Of a DNA stretch of 64,000 bases, positions 50,046-57,566 are shown in pieces (the first letter of the stretch is position 1; every line of letters begins with the position of its first letter). The stretch is from Pseudomonas bharatica CSV86 (GTDB taxonomy: Bacteria > Pseudomonadota > Gammaproteobacteria > Pseudomonadales > Pseudomonadaceae): NCBI RefSeq assembly GCF_000319305.2, contig NZ_AMWJ02000004.1, positions 372,001 through 436,000 on the forward strand, read 5' to 3'. The notes under the pieces are model-generated. The model made no database searches. It was not told the DNA's origin and saw only the letters and a list, made by a program, of their open reading frames with translations. The translations under genes and the position numbers were made by a program.

Positions 50046-50957
50046 ATGACCCCACAAGAACTGCGCACCGTCCTCTCCCATGGCTTGCTGTCTTTCCCTG
50101 TCACCGACTTCAACGCCCAGGGCGACTTCCACCAGGCCGGCTACATCAAGCGTCTGGAATGGCTCGCCCCATACGGCGCCACTGCCCTGTTCGCCGCCGG
50201 CGGTACCGGTGAGTTCTTCTCCCTGGCCGCGAGCGAATACAGCCAGGTAATCAAGACCGCCGTCGATACCTGCGCCGGCTCCGTGCCGATCCTCGCCGGC
50301 GTTGGCGGCTCCACCCGCCAGGCCATCGAATACGCCCAGGAAGCCGAACGCCTTGGCGCCAAGGGTCTGCTGCTGTTGCCGCACTACCTGACCGAAGCCA
50401 GCCAGGACGGCGTTGCCGCCCATGTGGAAGCGGTGTGCAAATCGGTGAAGATCGGCGTGGTGGTCTACAACCGTAATGTCTGCCGCCTGAACGCCGTGCA
50501 ACTGGAACGCCTGGCCGAGCGCTGCCCGAACCTGGTCGGCTACAAGGACGGCCTGGGTGACATCGAGCTGATGGTGTCGATTCGTCGCCGCCTGGGCGAC
50601 CGCTTCAGCTACCTGGGTGGCCTGCCGACCGCCGAGGTTTATGCTGCTGCCTACAAGGCCCTGGGCGTGCCGGTCTATTCGTCCGCAGTGTTCAACTTCG
50701 TGCCGAAGACCGCGATGGACTTCTACAACGCCATCGCCCGTGACGACCACGCCACCGTTGGCAAGCTGATCGACGATTTCTTCCTGCCGTACCTGGAACT
50801 GCGCAACCGCAAGGCCGGCTACGCCGTCAGCATCGTCAAGGCCGGTGCCAAGATCGCCGGTTACGACGCAGGCCCGGTACGCACCCCGCTGACCGACCTG
50901 ACCCCTGAAGAATTCGAGCTGCTGGCAGCCCTGATGGACAAGATGGGTCCGCAATAA
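50046..50957 (+). CDS. kdgD: 5-dehydro-4-deoxyglucarate dehydratase
   Basis: 303 residues from ATG 50046 (MTPQELRTVLSHGLLSFPV), which is better spaced from CACAGGAT than ATG 50034 and gives the family's usual length. A DapA-superfamily barrel with the Schiff-base lysine in NLVGYKDGLGDIELM and the GGTGEFFSL motif near residue 50. It removes water and CO2 from 5-keto-4-deoxyglucarate to give 2-oxoglutarate semialdehyde. It is the first gene of the galactarate/glucarate operon. Confidence 0.95.
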   Translation: MTPQELRTVLSHGLLSFPVTDFNAQGDFHQAGYIKRLEWLAPYGATALFAAGGTGEFFSLAASEYSQVIKTAVDTCAGSVPILAGVGGSTRQAIEYAQEAERLGAKGLLLLPHYLTEASQDGVAAHVEAVCKSVKIGVVVYNRNVCRLNAVQLERLAERCPNLVGYKDGLGDIELMVSIRRRLGDRFSYLGGLPTAEVYAAAYKALGVPVYSSAVFNFVPKTAMDFYNAIARDDHATVGKLIDDFFLPYLELRNRKAGYAVSIVKAGAKIAGYDAGPVRTPLTDLTPEEFELLAALMDKMGPQ

Positions 50958-50990
50958 GCGCGACCCCGCGGCCTGCCAAAAGCCGCGCAC

Positions 50991-51013
50991 CGGAGCGGGA
51001 AGCCCCGCTCCGG
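50991..51013 (+). terminator. Hairpin between kdgD and the transporter gene
   Basis: CGGAGCGGG-AAGC-CCCGCTCCG stem-loop without a T-tract. It could modulate or stabilise the operon transcript rather than end it. Confidence 0.45.
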
Positions 51014-51062
51014 CCTACAACTCAAGAGCCCGCACAAGAATAATTAGTGGGAGTACCTTCAG

Positions 51063-52430
51063 ATGCACGCGACTAAAAAGACGCATGTCCGCTATCTGAT
51101 CCTGTTCATGCTGTTCCTGGTGACCACGATCAACTACGCCGACCGCGCAACCATTTCCATTGCAGGCTCGAGCCTGCAGAAGGACCTCGGCATCGATGCT
51201 GTCACCCTCGGTTATATCTTCTCGGCGTTCGGCTGGGCCTACGTGCTGGGCCAGATTCCCGGCGGCTGGCTGCTCGACCGCTTCGGCTCGAAGAAAGTCT
51301 ACGCCTTAAGCATCTTCACCTGGTCGATGTTCACCGTGCTGCAAGGCTTCGTCGGCTACATGCCGGTAGCCAACGCGATCATTGCCCTGTTCATGCTGCG
51401 TTTCCTGGTCGGCTTCGCCGAAGCGCCGTCCTTCCCTGGCAACGCACGGATCGTCGCGGCCTGGTTCCCGACCGCCGAACGCGGCACCGCCTCGGCGATC
51501 TTCAACTCCGCGCAATACTTCGCCACCGTGCTGTTCGCTCCGCTGATGGGCTGGATCGTCCATGCCTGGGGCTGGGAGCACGTGTTCATCGTCATGGGTG
51601 CCATCGGCATCGTCTTCTCCGGAATCTGGCTGAAGCTGGTGTACAACCCCAAGGAACACCCGATGATCGGTGCCCCGGAGCTCGAGCACATCGAGAAGAA
51701 CGGTGGCCTGGTGGATATGGACAAACCCAGGGCGGCCGGTGCCAGCGGGCCGAAGTGGGGCTACATCAAGCAGTTGCTGTCCAGCCGCATGATGATGGGC
51801 GTTTACCTCGGCCAGTACTGCATCAACGCCATCACCTACTTCTTCCTCACCTGGTTCCCCGTGTACCTGGTGCAGGAACGCGGCATGTCGATCCTCAAGG
51901 CCGGCTTCATCGCCTCGCTGCCGGCGATCTGCGGCTTCATCGGTGGCGTGCTCGGCGGGGTGATCTCCGATCATCTGCTGCGTCGCGGCAATTCCCTGAC
52001 CTTCGCGCGCAAGGCGCCGATCGTCATTGGCCTGCTGCTCTCGACCTCGATGGTGATCTGCAACTATGTGGACGCCGAGTGGATGGTGGTCGCGATCATG
52101 GCCCTGGCGTTCTTCGGCAAAGGCCTCGGCGCGCTGGGCTGGGCGGTGGTCTCGGACACTTCGCCGAAGCAGATCGCCGGTCTGTCGGGTGGCATGTTCA
52201 ACACCTTCGGCAATATCTCCTCGATCACCACGCCGATCATCATCGGCTACATCATCAGCGCCACAGGCTCGTTCAAGTGGGCCCTGGTGTACGTGGGCGC
52301 CAACGCACTGGTGGCGGTATTCAGCTACCTGGTGATCGTCGGCCCGATCAAGCGGATCGAACTGCGCGATGCACCGAAGGATGAAGCGGTAGCGGCGTCA
52401 TCGGGCAAACTGGCCGAGTCCGCCCGCTAA
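51063..52430 (+). CDS. gudP: MFS glucarate/galactarate transporter
   Basis: 455 residues with 12 predicted helices and a central loop near 200-235. The anion:cation symporter family signature is present: LVTTINYADRATISIAGSSL, GWAYVLGQIPGGWLLDRFGS and RFLVGFAEAPSFPGNARIVA. This is the GudP/GarP subfamily, which imports glucarate or galactarate with protons. It sits between kdgD and garD on the same strand. Galactarate is the more likely substrate given garD. Confidence 0.93.
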   Translation: MHATKKTHVRYLILFMLFLVTTINYADRATISIAGSSLQKDLGIDAVTLGYIFSAFGWAYVLGQIPGGWLLDRFGSKKVYALSIFTWSMFTVLQGFVGYMPVANAIIALFMLRFLVGFAEAPSFPGNARIVAAWFPTAERGTASAIFNSAQYFATVLFAPLMGWIVHAWGWEHVFIVMGAIGIVFSGIWLKLVYNPKEHPMIGAPELEHIEKNGGLVDMDKPRAAGASGPKWGYIKQLLSSRMMMGVYLGQYCINAITYFFLTWFPVYLVQERGMSILKAGFIASLPAICGFIGGVLGGVISDHLLRRGNSLTFARKAPIVIGLLLSTSMVICNYVDAEWMVVAIMALAFFGKGLGALGWAVVSDTSPKQIAGLSGGMFNTFGNISSITTPIIIGYIISATGSFKWALVYVGANALVAVFSYLVIVGPIKRIELRDAPKDEAVAASSGKLAESAR

Positions 52431-52509
52431 GCAGACCACGCGATGCCTGGCCTTGTAGCCGGGCGTCGCGGATGAACAAAGCCTGGGAAATAACAAGAAG
52501 GGCACCACC

Positions 52510-54063
52510 ATGCAGTTGATCGAAACTTCCGACTCGCCTCGCTATGTCCGCCTGCACGACGACGATAACGTCGTGGTGGTGGTCAATGATGGCGGTCTGG
52601 GCGAAGGCGCCCGCTTCGCCGATGGCCTGACCCTGGTCGAAGGCGTGCCGCAAAGCCATAAGGTGGCGGTGGTGAATATCGCCAAGGGCGAGCCGGTGCG
52701 CCGCTACGGCCAGATCATCGGCTACGCCCTGGAAGACCTGCGCCAGGGTAGCTGGGTCAAGGAAAGCCAACTGGCCATGCCGGCTGCGCCGGAGCTGGAC
52801 AGCCTGCCGCGCTGCGACGCGGTGCCGGAGGCCCTGCCGCCGCTGGACGGCTACACCTTCGAGGGTTACCGCAACGCCGACGGTACGGTGGGCACGCGCA
52901 ACATCCTCGGCATCACCACCACCGTGCAATGCGTGACCGGTGTGCTCGATCACGCGGTCAAGCGCATCCGCGAGGAACTGTTGCCCAGGTATCCCAACGT
53001 CGACGACGTGGTCGCCCTGACCCACAGCTACGGCTGCGGCGTGGCGATCAACGCCCGCGATGCCTACATCCCGATCCGCACCGTGCGCAACCTGGCGCGC
53101 AATCCCAACCTGGGAGGTGAAGCGCTGGTCATCAGCCTGGGCTGCGAAAAGCTCCAGGCCGGCCAGGTCATGCACGATAACGATCCATCGGTGGACCTCA
53201 GCGAGCCCTGGCTCTACAGGCTGCAGGACGCCAGCCTCGGCTTCGTGGAAATGATCGAGCAGATCATGGCCCTGGCCGAAGCGCGCCTGATCAAGCTGAA
53301 CCAGCGCAAGCGCGAAACCGTGCCGGCCAGCGAGCTGATCCTCGGCATGCAGTGCGGCGGCAGCGATGCCTTCTCCGGCATCACCGCCAACCCGGCCCTC
53401 GGCTATGCCGCCGACCTGCTGGTACGCGCCGGTGCCACGGTGCTGTTCTCGGAAGTCACCGAAGTGCGCGATGCCATCTACATGCTCACCTCCCGCGCCG
53501 AAACGCCGGAGGTGGCCGAAGCGCTGGTGCGCGAGATGGACTGGTACGACCGCTACCTGCAAAGCGGTGAAGCCGACCGTAGCGCCAACACCACGCCGGG
53601 CAACAAGAAGGGCGGGCTGTCGAACATCGTCGAGAAATCCCTTGGTTCCATCGTCAAGTCCGGCAGCGGCGCTATCCAGGGCGTGCTCGGGCCTGGCGAA
53701 CGGGTGGAGCGCAAGGGCCTGATCTTCTGTGCCACGCCGGCCAGCGATTTCGTTTGTGGCACCCTGCAACTGGCTGCCGGGATGAACCTGCACGTGTTCA
53801 CCACCGGGCGCGGCACGCCCTATGGCCTGGCCATGGCCCCGGTGGTCAAGGTCTGCACCCGCACCGAGCTGGCCCAGCGCTGGCCCGACCTGATCGATAT
53901 AGACGCCGGCCGCATCGCCTCGGGCCGCGCCACCATCGAGGAACTGGGCTGGGAGCTGTTCCACTACTACCTGGACGTCGCCAGCGGCCGCAAGCAGACC
54001 TGGGCCGAGCAGCACAGGCTGCATAACGACATCACCCTGTTCAATCCGGCACCCATTACCTAA
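52510..54063 (+). CDS. garD: Galactarate dehydratase
   Basis: 517 residues. The N-terminal SAF domain (about 10-95, YVRLHDDDNVVVVVNDGGLG) and the UxaA-type catalytic part with NILGITTTVQCVTGVLDHAV, LTHSYGCGVAI, ILGMQCGGSDAFSGITANPA and ICATPASDF-like FCATPASDFVCGT; cysteines in these loops hold the metal site. It dehydrates galactarate to 5-keto-4-deoxyglucarate, the KdgD substrate. Length and domain order fit GarD better than altronate dehydratase. Confidence 0.93.
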   Translation: MQLIETSDSPRYVRLHDDDNVVVVVNDGGLGEGARFADGLTLVEGVPQSHKVAVVNIAKGEPVRRYGQIIGYALEDLRQGSWVKESQLAMPAAPELDSLPRCDAVPEALPPLDGYTFEGYRNADGTVGTRNILGITTTVQCVTGVLDHAVKRIREELLPRYPNVDDVVALTHSYGCGVAINARDAYIPIRTVRNLARNPNLGGEALVISLGCEKLQAGQVMHDNDPSVDLSEPWLYRLQDASLGFVEMIEQIMALAEARLIKLNQRKRETVPASELILGMQCGGSDAFSGITANPALGYAADLLVRAGATVLFSEVTEVRDAIYMLTSRAETPEVAEALVREMDWYDRYLQSGEADRSANTTPGNKKGGLSNIVEKSLGSIVKSGSGAIQGVLGPGERVERKGLIFCATPASDFVCGTLQLAAGMNLHVFTTGRGTPYGLAMAPVVKVCTRTELAQRWPDLIDIDAGRIASGRATIEELGWELFHYYLDVASGRKQTWAEQHRLHNDITLFNPAPIT

Positions 54064-54068
54064 CGCGA

Positions 54069-54097
54069 TCCTTGTGGGAGCTGGCTTGCCAGCGATT
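54069..54097. repeat. Single REP arm (class A)
   Basis: TCCTTGTGGGAGCTGGCTTG then CCAGCGATT, one unpaired REP unit in the 93-bp gap between garD and the semialdehyde dehydrogenase. Confidence 0.9.
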
Positions 54098-54156
54098 GCT
54101 ATCTACCAGGCAATACAGCTCCCACTGACTCACCCTTTGTCCACAGGAGCCCCGAA

Positions 54157-55740
54157 ATGCCAGAGATCCTCGGCCACAACTTCATCGCCGGCCAGCGCAG
54201 CGCCGCTGGCGCGCAACGTCTTCAAAGCCTCGACGCCACCACCGGCGAAGCCCTGCCGTACAGCTTCGCCCAGGCCACCGAGGGCGAAGTGGACCAGGCC
54301 GCCCAGGCTGCCGCGGCCGCCTTCGCCGAATTCCGCCAACTATCCCCGGCCCGCCGCGCCGAATTCCTCGACGCCATTGCCGCCGAGCTGGATGAGCTGG
54401 ACGATGCCTTCGTCGCCATCGTCTGCCGCGAAACGGCGCTTCCGGCTGCGCGTATCCAGGGCGAGCGCGGTCGTACCAGCGGGCAGATGCGCCTGTTCGC
54501 CCAGGTGCTGCGCCGCGGTGACTTCCTCGGTGCGCGCATCGACCTGGCCTTGCCGGAGCGTCAACCGCTTCCGCGCGTGGATATCCGCCAGATGCGCATC
54601 GGCGTAGGCCCGGTCGCGGTGTTCGGCGCGAGCAACTTCCCGCTGGCGTTCTCCACGGCGGGTGGCGATACCGCTGCGGCCCTGGCCGCCGGTTGCCCGG
54701 TGGTGTTCAAGGCCCACAGCGGCCATATGGCCACGGCTGACCTGGTCGCCTGCGCCATCCAGCGCGCCGCCGAGCGCACCGGTATGCCCAAGGGTGTGTT
54801 CAACATGGTCTTCGGTGGCGGCGTCGGCGAGTGGCTGGTCAAGCACCCGGCAATCCAGGCGGTCGGCTTCACCGGCTCGCTCAAAGGCGGCGATGCCCTG
54901 TGCCGCATGGCAGCGGGGCGTGCGCAGCCGATCCCGGTGTTCGCCGAGATGTCCAGCATCAACCCGGTGATCATCCTCCCGGGCGCGCTGGCCAAGCGTG
55001 GTGAAGCGATCGCCCGTGAGCTGGCTGGCTCGGTGACCCTGGGCGGTGGTCAGTTCTGCACCAACCCGGGCCTGGTCATCGGTCTGCAGTCGTCCGGATT
55101 CAGCAAGCTGCTGGGCGACCTTGGCGGGCATCTGGACCAGCAGGCCGGGCAGACCATGCTCAATGCGGGTGGGCTGCGCAGCTATGTCGGTGGCCTGGAA
55201 CACCTGCAGGCACATGCCGGCATCCAGCACCTGGCCGGTCAGCCGCAGCAAGGCAGCCAGGCACGGGCCCAGTTGTTCAAGGCCGACGCCCGTCTGCTGG
55301 TGGATTCCGATCCGCTGTTGCAGGAGGAAGTCTTCGGGCCGGCCACCGTGGTGGTCGAGGTCGCCGATGATGAGCAACTGCGCAGCGCCCTGCTGGGCCT
55401 GCGTGGCCAACTGACCGCTACCCTGATCGGCGAGCCGGAAGACTTCGAAGCCTTCGCCTGGCTGGTGCCGCTGCTCGAAGAGAAGGTCGGCCGTATCCTT
55501 ATCAACGGTTACCCGACCGGTGTCGAAGTCTGCGACGCCATGGTCCATGGCGGGCCGTACCCGGCAACGTCCGATGCCCGTGGCACTTCGGTGGGCAGCC
55601 TGGCCATCGACCGCTTCCTGCGCCCGGTGTGCTACCAGAACTACCCGCAATCGCTGTTGCCTGAAGCGCTGCGCGACGCCAACCCGCTGCGCCTGCGCCG
55701 GCTGGTCAACGGCCAATGGAATGACGACGTGATCGCCTGA
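54157..55740 (+). CDS. 2,5-dioxovalerate (alpha-ketoglutarate semialdehyde) dehydrogenase
   Basis: 527 residues from ATG 54157 (MPEILGHNFIAGQRSAAGA). An aldehyde dehydrogenase of the KGSADH subfamily: cofactor loop VGFTGSLKGGDALCRMA, general-base Glu in PVFAEMSSINPVII and catalytic Cys in GGGQFCTNPGLVIG. It oxidises 2-oxoglutarate semialdehyde to 2-oxoglutarate, the last step of the pathway started by GarD and KdgD. A strong bidirectional terminator follows, shared with the convergent GntR gene. Confidence 0.94.
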   Translation: MPEILGHNFIAGQRSAAGAQRLQSLDATTGEALPYSFAQATEGEVDQAAQAAAAAFAEFRQLSPARRAEFLDAIAAELDELDDAFVAIVCRETALPAARIQGERGRTSGQMRLFAQVLRRGDFLGARIDLALPERQPLPRVDIRQMRIGVGPVAVFGASNFPLAFSTAGGDTAAALAAGCPVVFKAHSGHMATADLVACAIQRAAERTGMPKGVFNMVFGGGVGEWLVKHPAIQAVGFTGSLKGGDALCRMAAGRAQPIPVFAEMSSINPVIILPGALAKRGEAIARELAGSVTLGGGQFCTNPGLVIGLQSSGFSKLLGDLGGHLDQQAGQTMLNAGGLRSYVGGLEHLQAHAGIQHLAGQPQQGSQARAQLFKADARLLVDSDPLLQEEVFGPATVVVEVADDEQLRSALLGLRGQLTATLIGEPEDFEAFAWLVPLLEEKVGRILINGYPTGVEVCDAMVHGGPYPATSDARGTSVGSLAIDRFLRPVCYQNYPQSLLPEALRDANPLRLRRLVNGQWNDDVIA

Positions 55741-55748
55741 CAGGCCTG

Positions 55749-55786
55749 AAACGAACAAGCCCCGCGATTGCGGGGCTTGTTCGTTT
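55749..55786. terminator. Bidirectional terminator between dehydrogenase and GntR gene
   Basis: A 17-bp perfect stem, AAACGAACAAGCCCCGC with complement around GATT, with A/T ends on both sides. Confidence 0.9.
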
Positions 55787-56543
55787 AGGCGCTCTGGCTT
55801 TGCTGCTGCTCGGCGTCTTCATGGGCCTGGCGCAAGCGCTCGCGGCTATTGCTCAGGTGCATGCGCATGGCCATCTTCGCGCCTTCACTGTCGCGGCGGG
55901 CAATGGCCTCGTAGATCGCCTCGTGCTCGTGGCTCAGGCGGCTCATGTAGTGGGGTTGGTCATCATGGGCCAGGCGCGCGGAGTTCAGCCGCGTGCGCGG
56001 AATGATGCTGGTGCCCAGGTGATTGATGATGTCGGCAAAGTAATGGTTGCCGCTGGCCTGGGCGATCTGCAGGTGGAATTGGAAGTCCGCCGATACCGCA
56101 TCGGAGGCATGGGAAGCCCCCTCGTTCAGCTCGTCCAGTGCCGCGCGCATTCCGGCCAGGGCCTCATCGCTCCGGCGTTGGGCGGCCAGGCCGGCCGACT
56201 CGACCTCCAGGGCGATGCGCAGCTCCAGTACCGAAAGAACCTCGCGCAGCGTCACGATGGTGGCCGGATCGATGCGGAAACTGCCGCCGACGGGCTGGTC
56301 GAGCACGAAGGTGCCGATACCATGGCGGGTTTCCACCTGGCCGGAGGCCTGCAAACGGGAGATGGCTTCACGCACCACCGTCCGGCTCACGCCTTCCTCG
56401 GCCATGATCTGCGACTCGGTGGGAAGCTTGTCGCCGCGCTTCAATTGCCCGCTGCGAATCCGCTCGGTCAGCACCGCGACCAGTTCCTGGGCCAGGCTAC
56501 GCGGCTTGCGCCGGCCTCGCACCTGTACCTGCTGCTCTGTCAT
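55785..56543 (-). CDS. GntR/FadR family regulator of the sugar-acid operon
   Basis: 252 residues from ATG 56543 (MTEQQVQVRGRRKPRSLAQ). The N-terminal winged helix is KLPTESQIMAEEGVSRTVVR with EAISRLQASGQVETRHGIG. A C-terminal FCD domain (about 95-230) contains metal-binding His positions in DFQFHLQIAQASGNHYF and LSHEHEAIYEAIARRD. It is convergent with the operon it is thought to repress. Its own upstream region carries one copy of the same 13-bp site found at the operon promoter, which suggests autoregulation. Confidence 0.92.
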   Translation of the reverse strand: MTEQQVQVRGRRKPRSLAQELVAVLTERIRSGQLKRGDKLPTESQIMAEEGVSRTVVREAISRLQASGQVETRHGIGTFVLDQPVGGSFRIDPATIVTLREVLSVLELRIALEVESAGLAAQRRSDEALAGMRAALDELNEGASHASDAVSADFQFHLQIAQASGNHYFADIINHLGTSIIPRTRLNSARLAHDDQPHYMSRLSHEHEAIYEAIARRDSEGAKMAMRMHLSNSRERLRQAHEDAEQQQSQSA

Positions 56544-56589
56544 GCCTTGTCATTCACGTAGAAAAATAACCGTCATCATAGCCGATGGA

Positions 56590-56602
56590 GTTGTACGATC
56601 AC
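56590..56602 (+). promoter_or_regulatory. Putative sugar-acid operator site 4 (before the GntR gene)
   Basis: GTTGTACGATCAC, 47 bp upstream of the regulator's ATG; 12 of 13 bases equal site 1. Confidence 0.62.
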
Positions 56603-56684
56603 ATGGGCGGAGTGGGGAAAAGGAGAAAGAAAGGACGGGATAAGGGTTGGCTTGGTTAGATCTGATTGCTTCACGGGACTAGGG

Positions 56685-56736
56685 TTGCATACATCAAAAC
56701 AGAAGCCTATATTTTGCCTATGCCTAACATATGCCT
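56685..56736 (+). promoter_or_regulatory. vapBC promoter and direct repeats
   Basis: TTGCAT (56685-56690) and TATATT (56708-56713) are spaced 17 bp. Two TATGCCT repeats start 11 bp apart (56719 and 56730), between the -10 and the vapB start, where the antitoxin would autoregulate. Confidence 0.6.
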
Positions 56737-56748
56737 GAGGTGCTAGCC

Positions 56749-56979
56749 ATGCGCACTGTCTCTATTTTTAAAAACGGCAAGAACCAGGCCGTCCGATTGC
56801 CTGCCGACATGGCCTACGAGGGCGTCGGAGAGCTTGAGATCTCACGCGAGGGTGATGTGATCACACTGCGTCCTGTGCGGCCATCCTGGGCATCTCTCTC
56901 CGAGCTGCCGAAGGCTGATGAGGACTTTTTGCAAGAGCGTGCCTCAGTGGTCGGTGATGAAGGCAGGTTCAATCAGTGA
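56749..56979 (+). CDS. vapB: VapB-type antitoxin (AbrB/MazE fold)
   Basis: 76 residues from ATG 56749 (MRTVSIFKNGKNQAVRLPA); an in-frame ATG at 56731 is less likely because it overlaps the putative operator. The SpoVT/AbrB DNA-binding fold is at the N-terminus (NGKNQAVRLPADM, GELEISREGDVITLRPV), and an acidic tail (LPKADEDFLQERASVVGDEG) would wrap the toxin. It overlaps the vapC start. Base composition is a little more AT-rich than its neighbours, as expected for an acquired module. Confidence 0.9.
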   Translation: MRTVSIFKNGKNQAVRLPADMAYEGVGELEISREGDVITLRPVRPSWASLSELPKADEDFLQERASVVGDEGRFNQ

Positions 56980-57386
56980 CCACGTACATGCTCGATACCT
57001 GCATCTGCTCATTCATCATGCGCGAGCATCCGGAAGCGGTGATCAAGCGCCTGGTTGCCGAGGTTATAAAGGGGAACCGAATTGTCATCTCTGCCATCAC
57101 CTACGCAGAGATGCGCTACGGGCAGATCGGCAAGAAGGCATCGCCCAAGCACAGGATGCTGGTTGACGAGTTTGTGAAACGGCTGGATGCGGTGCTGCCG
57201 TGGGATCAGCACGCGGTCGATGCGACAGTTCAAGTGATGGAGGCCTTGACTAGTGCCGGAACACCTATCGGCCCTAATGACACCGCCATAGCGGGGCATG
57301 CGATCGCTATCGGTTGTACCCTGGTGACAAATAATGTGCGTGAGTTTGGCCGTGTTCATGGCCTTGTCTATGAGGACTGGGTTTGA
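56976..57386 (+). CDS. vapC: VapC-type PIN-domain toxin ribonuclease
   Basis: 136 residues from GTG 56976, overlapping the vapB stop by 4 bp (GTGA). The PIN acidic residues are in YMLDTCICSFIM (Asp about 6), AITYAEMRYGQI (Glu about 45) and IGPNDTAIAGHAIAIG (Asp about 102); NNVREFGRVHGL is the usual C-terminal block. VapC toxins cut tRNAs or 23S rRNA when freed from VapB. A tRNA-Ile gene lies 90 bp downstream on the other strand; whether it is a target or an old insertion point is unknown. Confidence 0.93.
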   Translation: MTTYMLDTCICSFIMREHPEAVIKRLVAEVIKGNRIVISAITYAEMRYGQIGKKASPKHRMLVDEFVKRLDAVLPWDQHAVDATVQVMEALTSAGTPIGPNDTAIAGHAIAIGCTLVTNNVREFGRVHGLVYEDWV

Positions 57387-57444
57387 GACCTCGCCACTGA
57401 ACTCCCACTGCACCTGAGCAAGCGGTTGCCCTTCCAGAAACACA

Positions 57445-57468
57445 AAAGCCGCGCATTCGCGCGGCTTT
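57445..57468. terminator. Bidirectional terminator between vapC and tRNA-Ile
   Basis: Ten-bp perfect stem AAAGCCGCGC/GCGCGGCTTT with loop ATTC; T-rich on both exits. Confidence 0.88.
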
Positions 57469-57476
57469 GTCGTACC

Positions 57477-57553
57477 TGGTGGGCCCACACGGACTCGAAC
57501 CGTGGACCAAAGGATTATGAGTCCTCTGCTCTAACCGACTGAGCTATAGGCCC
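57477..57553 (-). tRNA. tRNA-Ile (anticodon CAU, Ile2 type)
   Basis: 77 nt with encoded CCA. The acceptor pairs GGGCCTA with TGGGCCC, the D-arm is GCTC...GAGC, the anticodon loop CTCATAA has anticodon CAT, and the T-arm is CACGG-TTCGAGT-CCGTG. The acceptor and body resemble E. coli tRNA-Ile2 (lysidine-modified, reads AUA) and not elongator tRNA-Met. An automated caller would label it Met(CAT) unless it checks for TilS identity elements. Confidence 0.93.
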
Positions 57554-57566
57554 CAGTGGTCGCGGA

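Noticed and set aside
57477..57553. tRNA-Met (elongator) because of the CAT anticodon
   Set aside because: The acceptor GGGCC and body fit tRNA-Ile2, while elongator tRNA-Met of Pseudomonas starts GGC TAC G as I recall.
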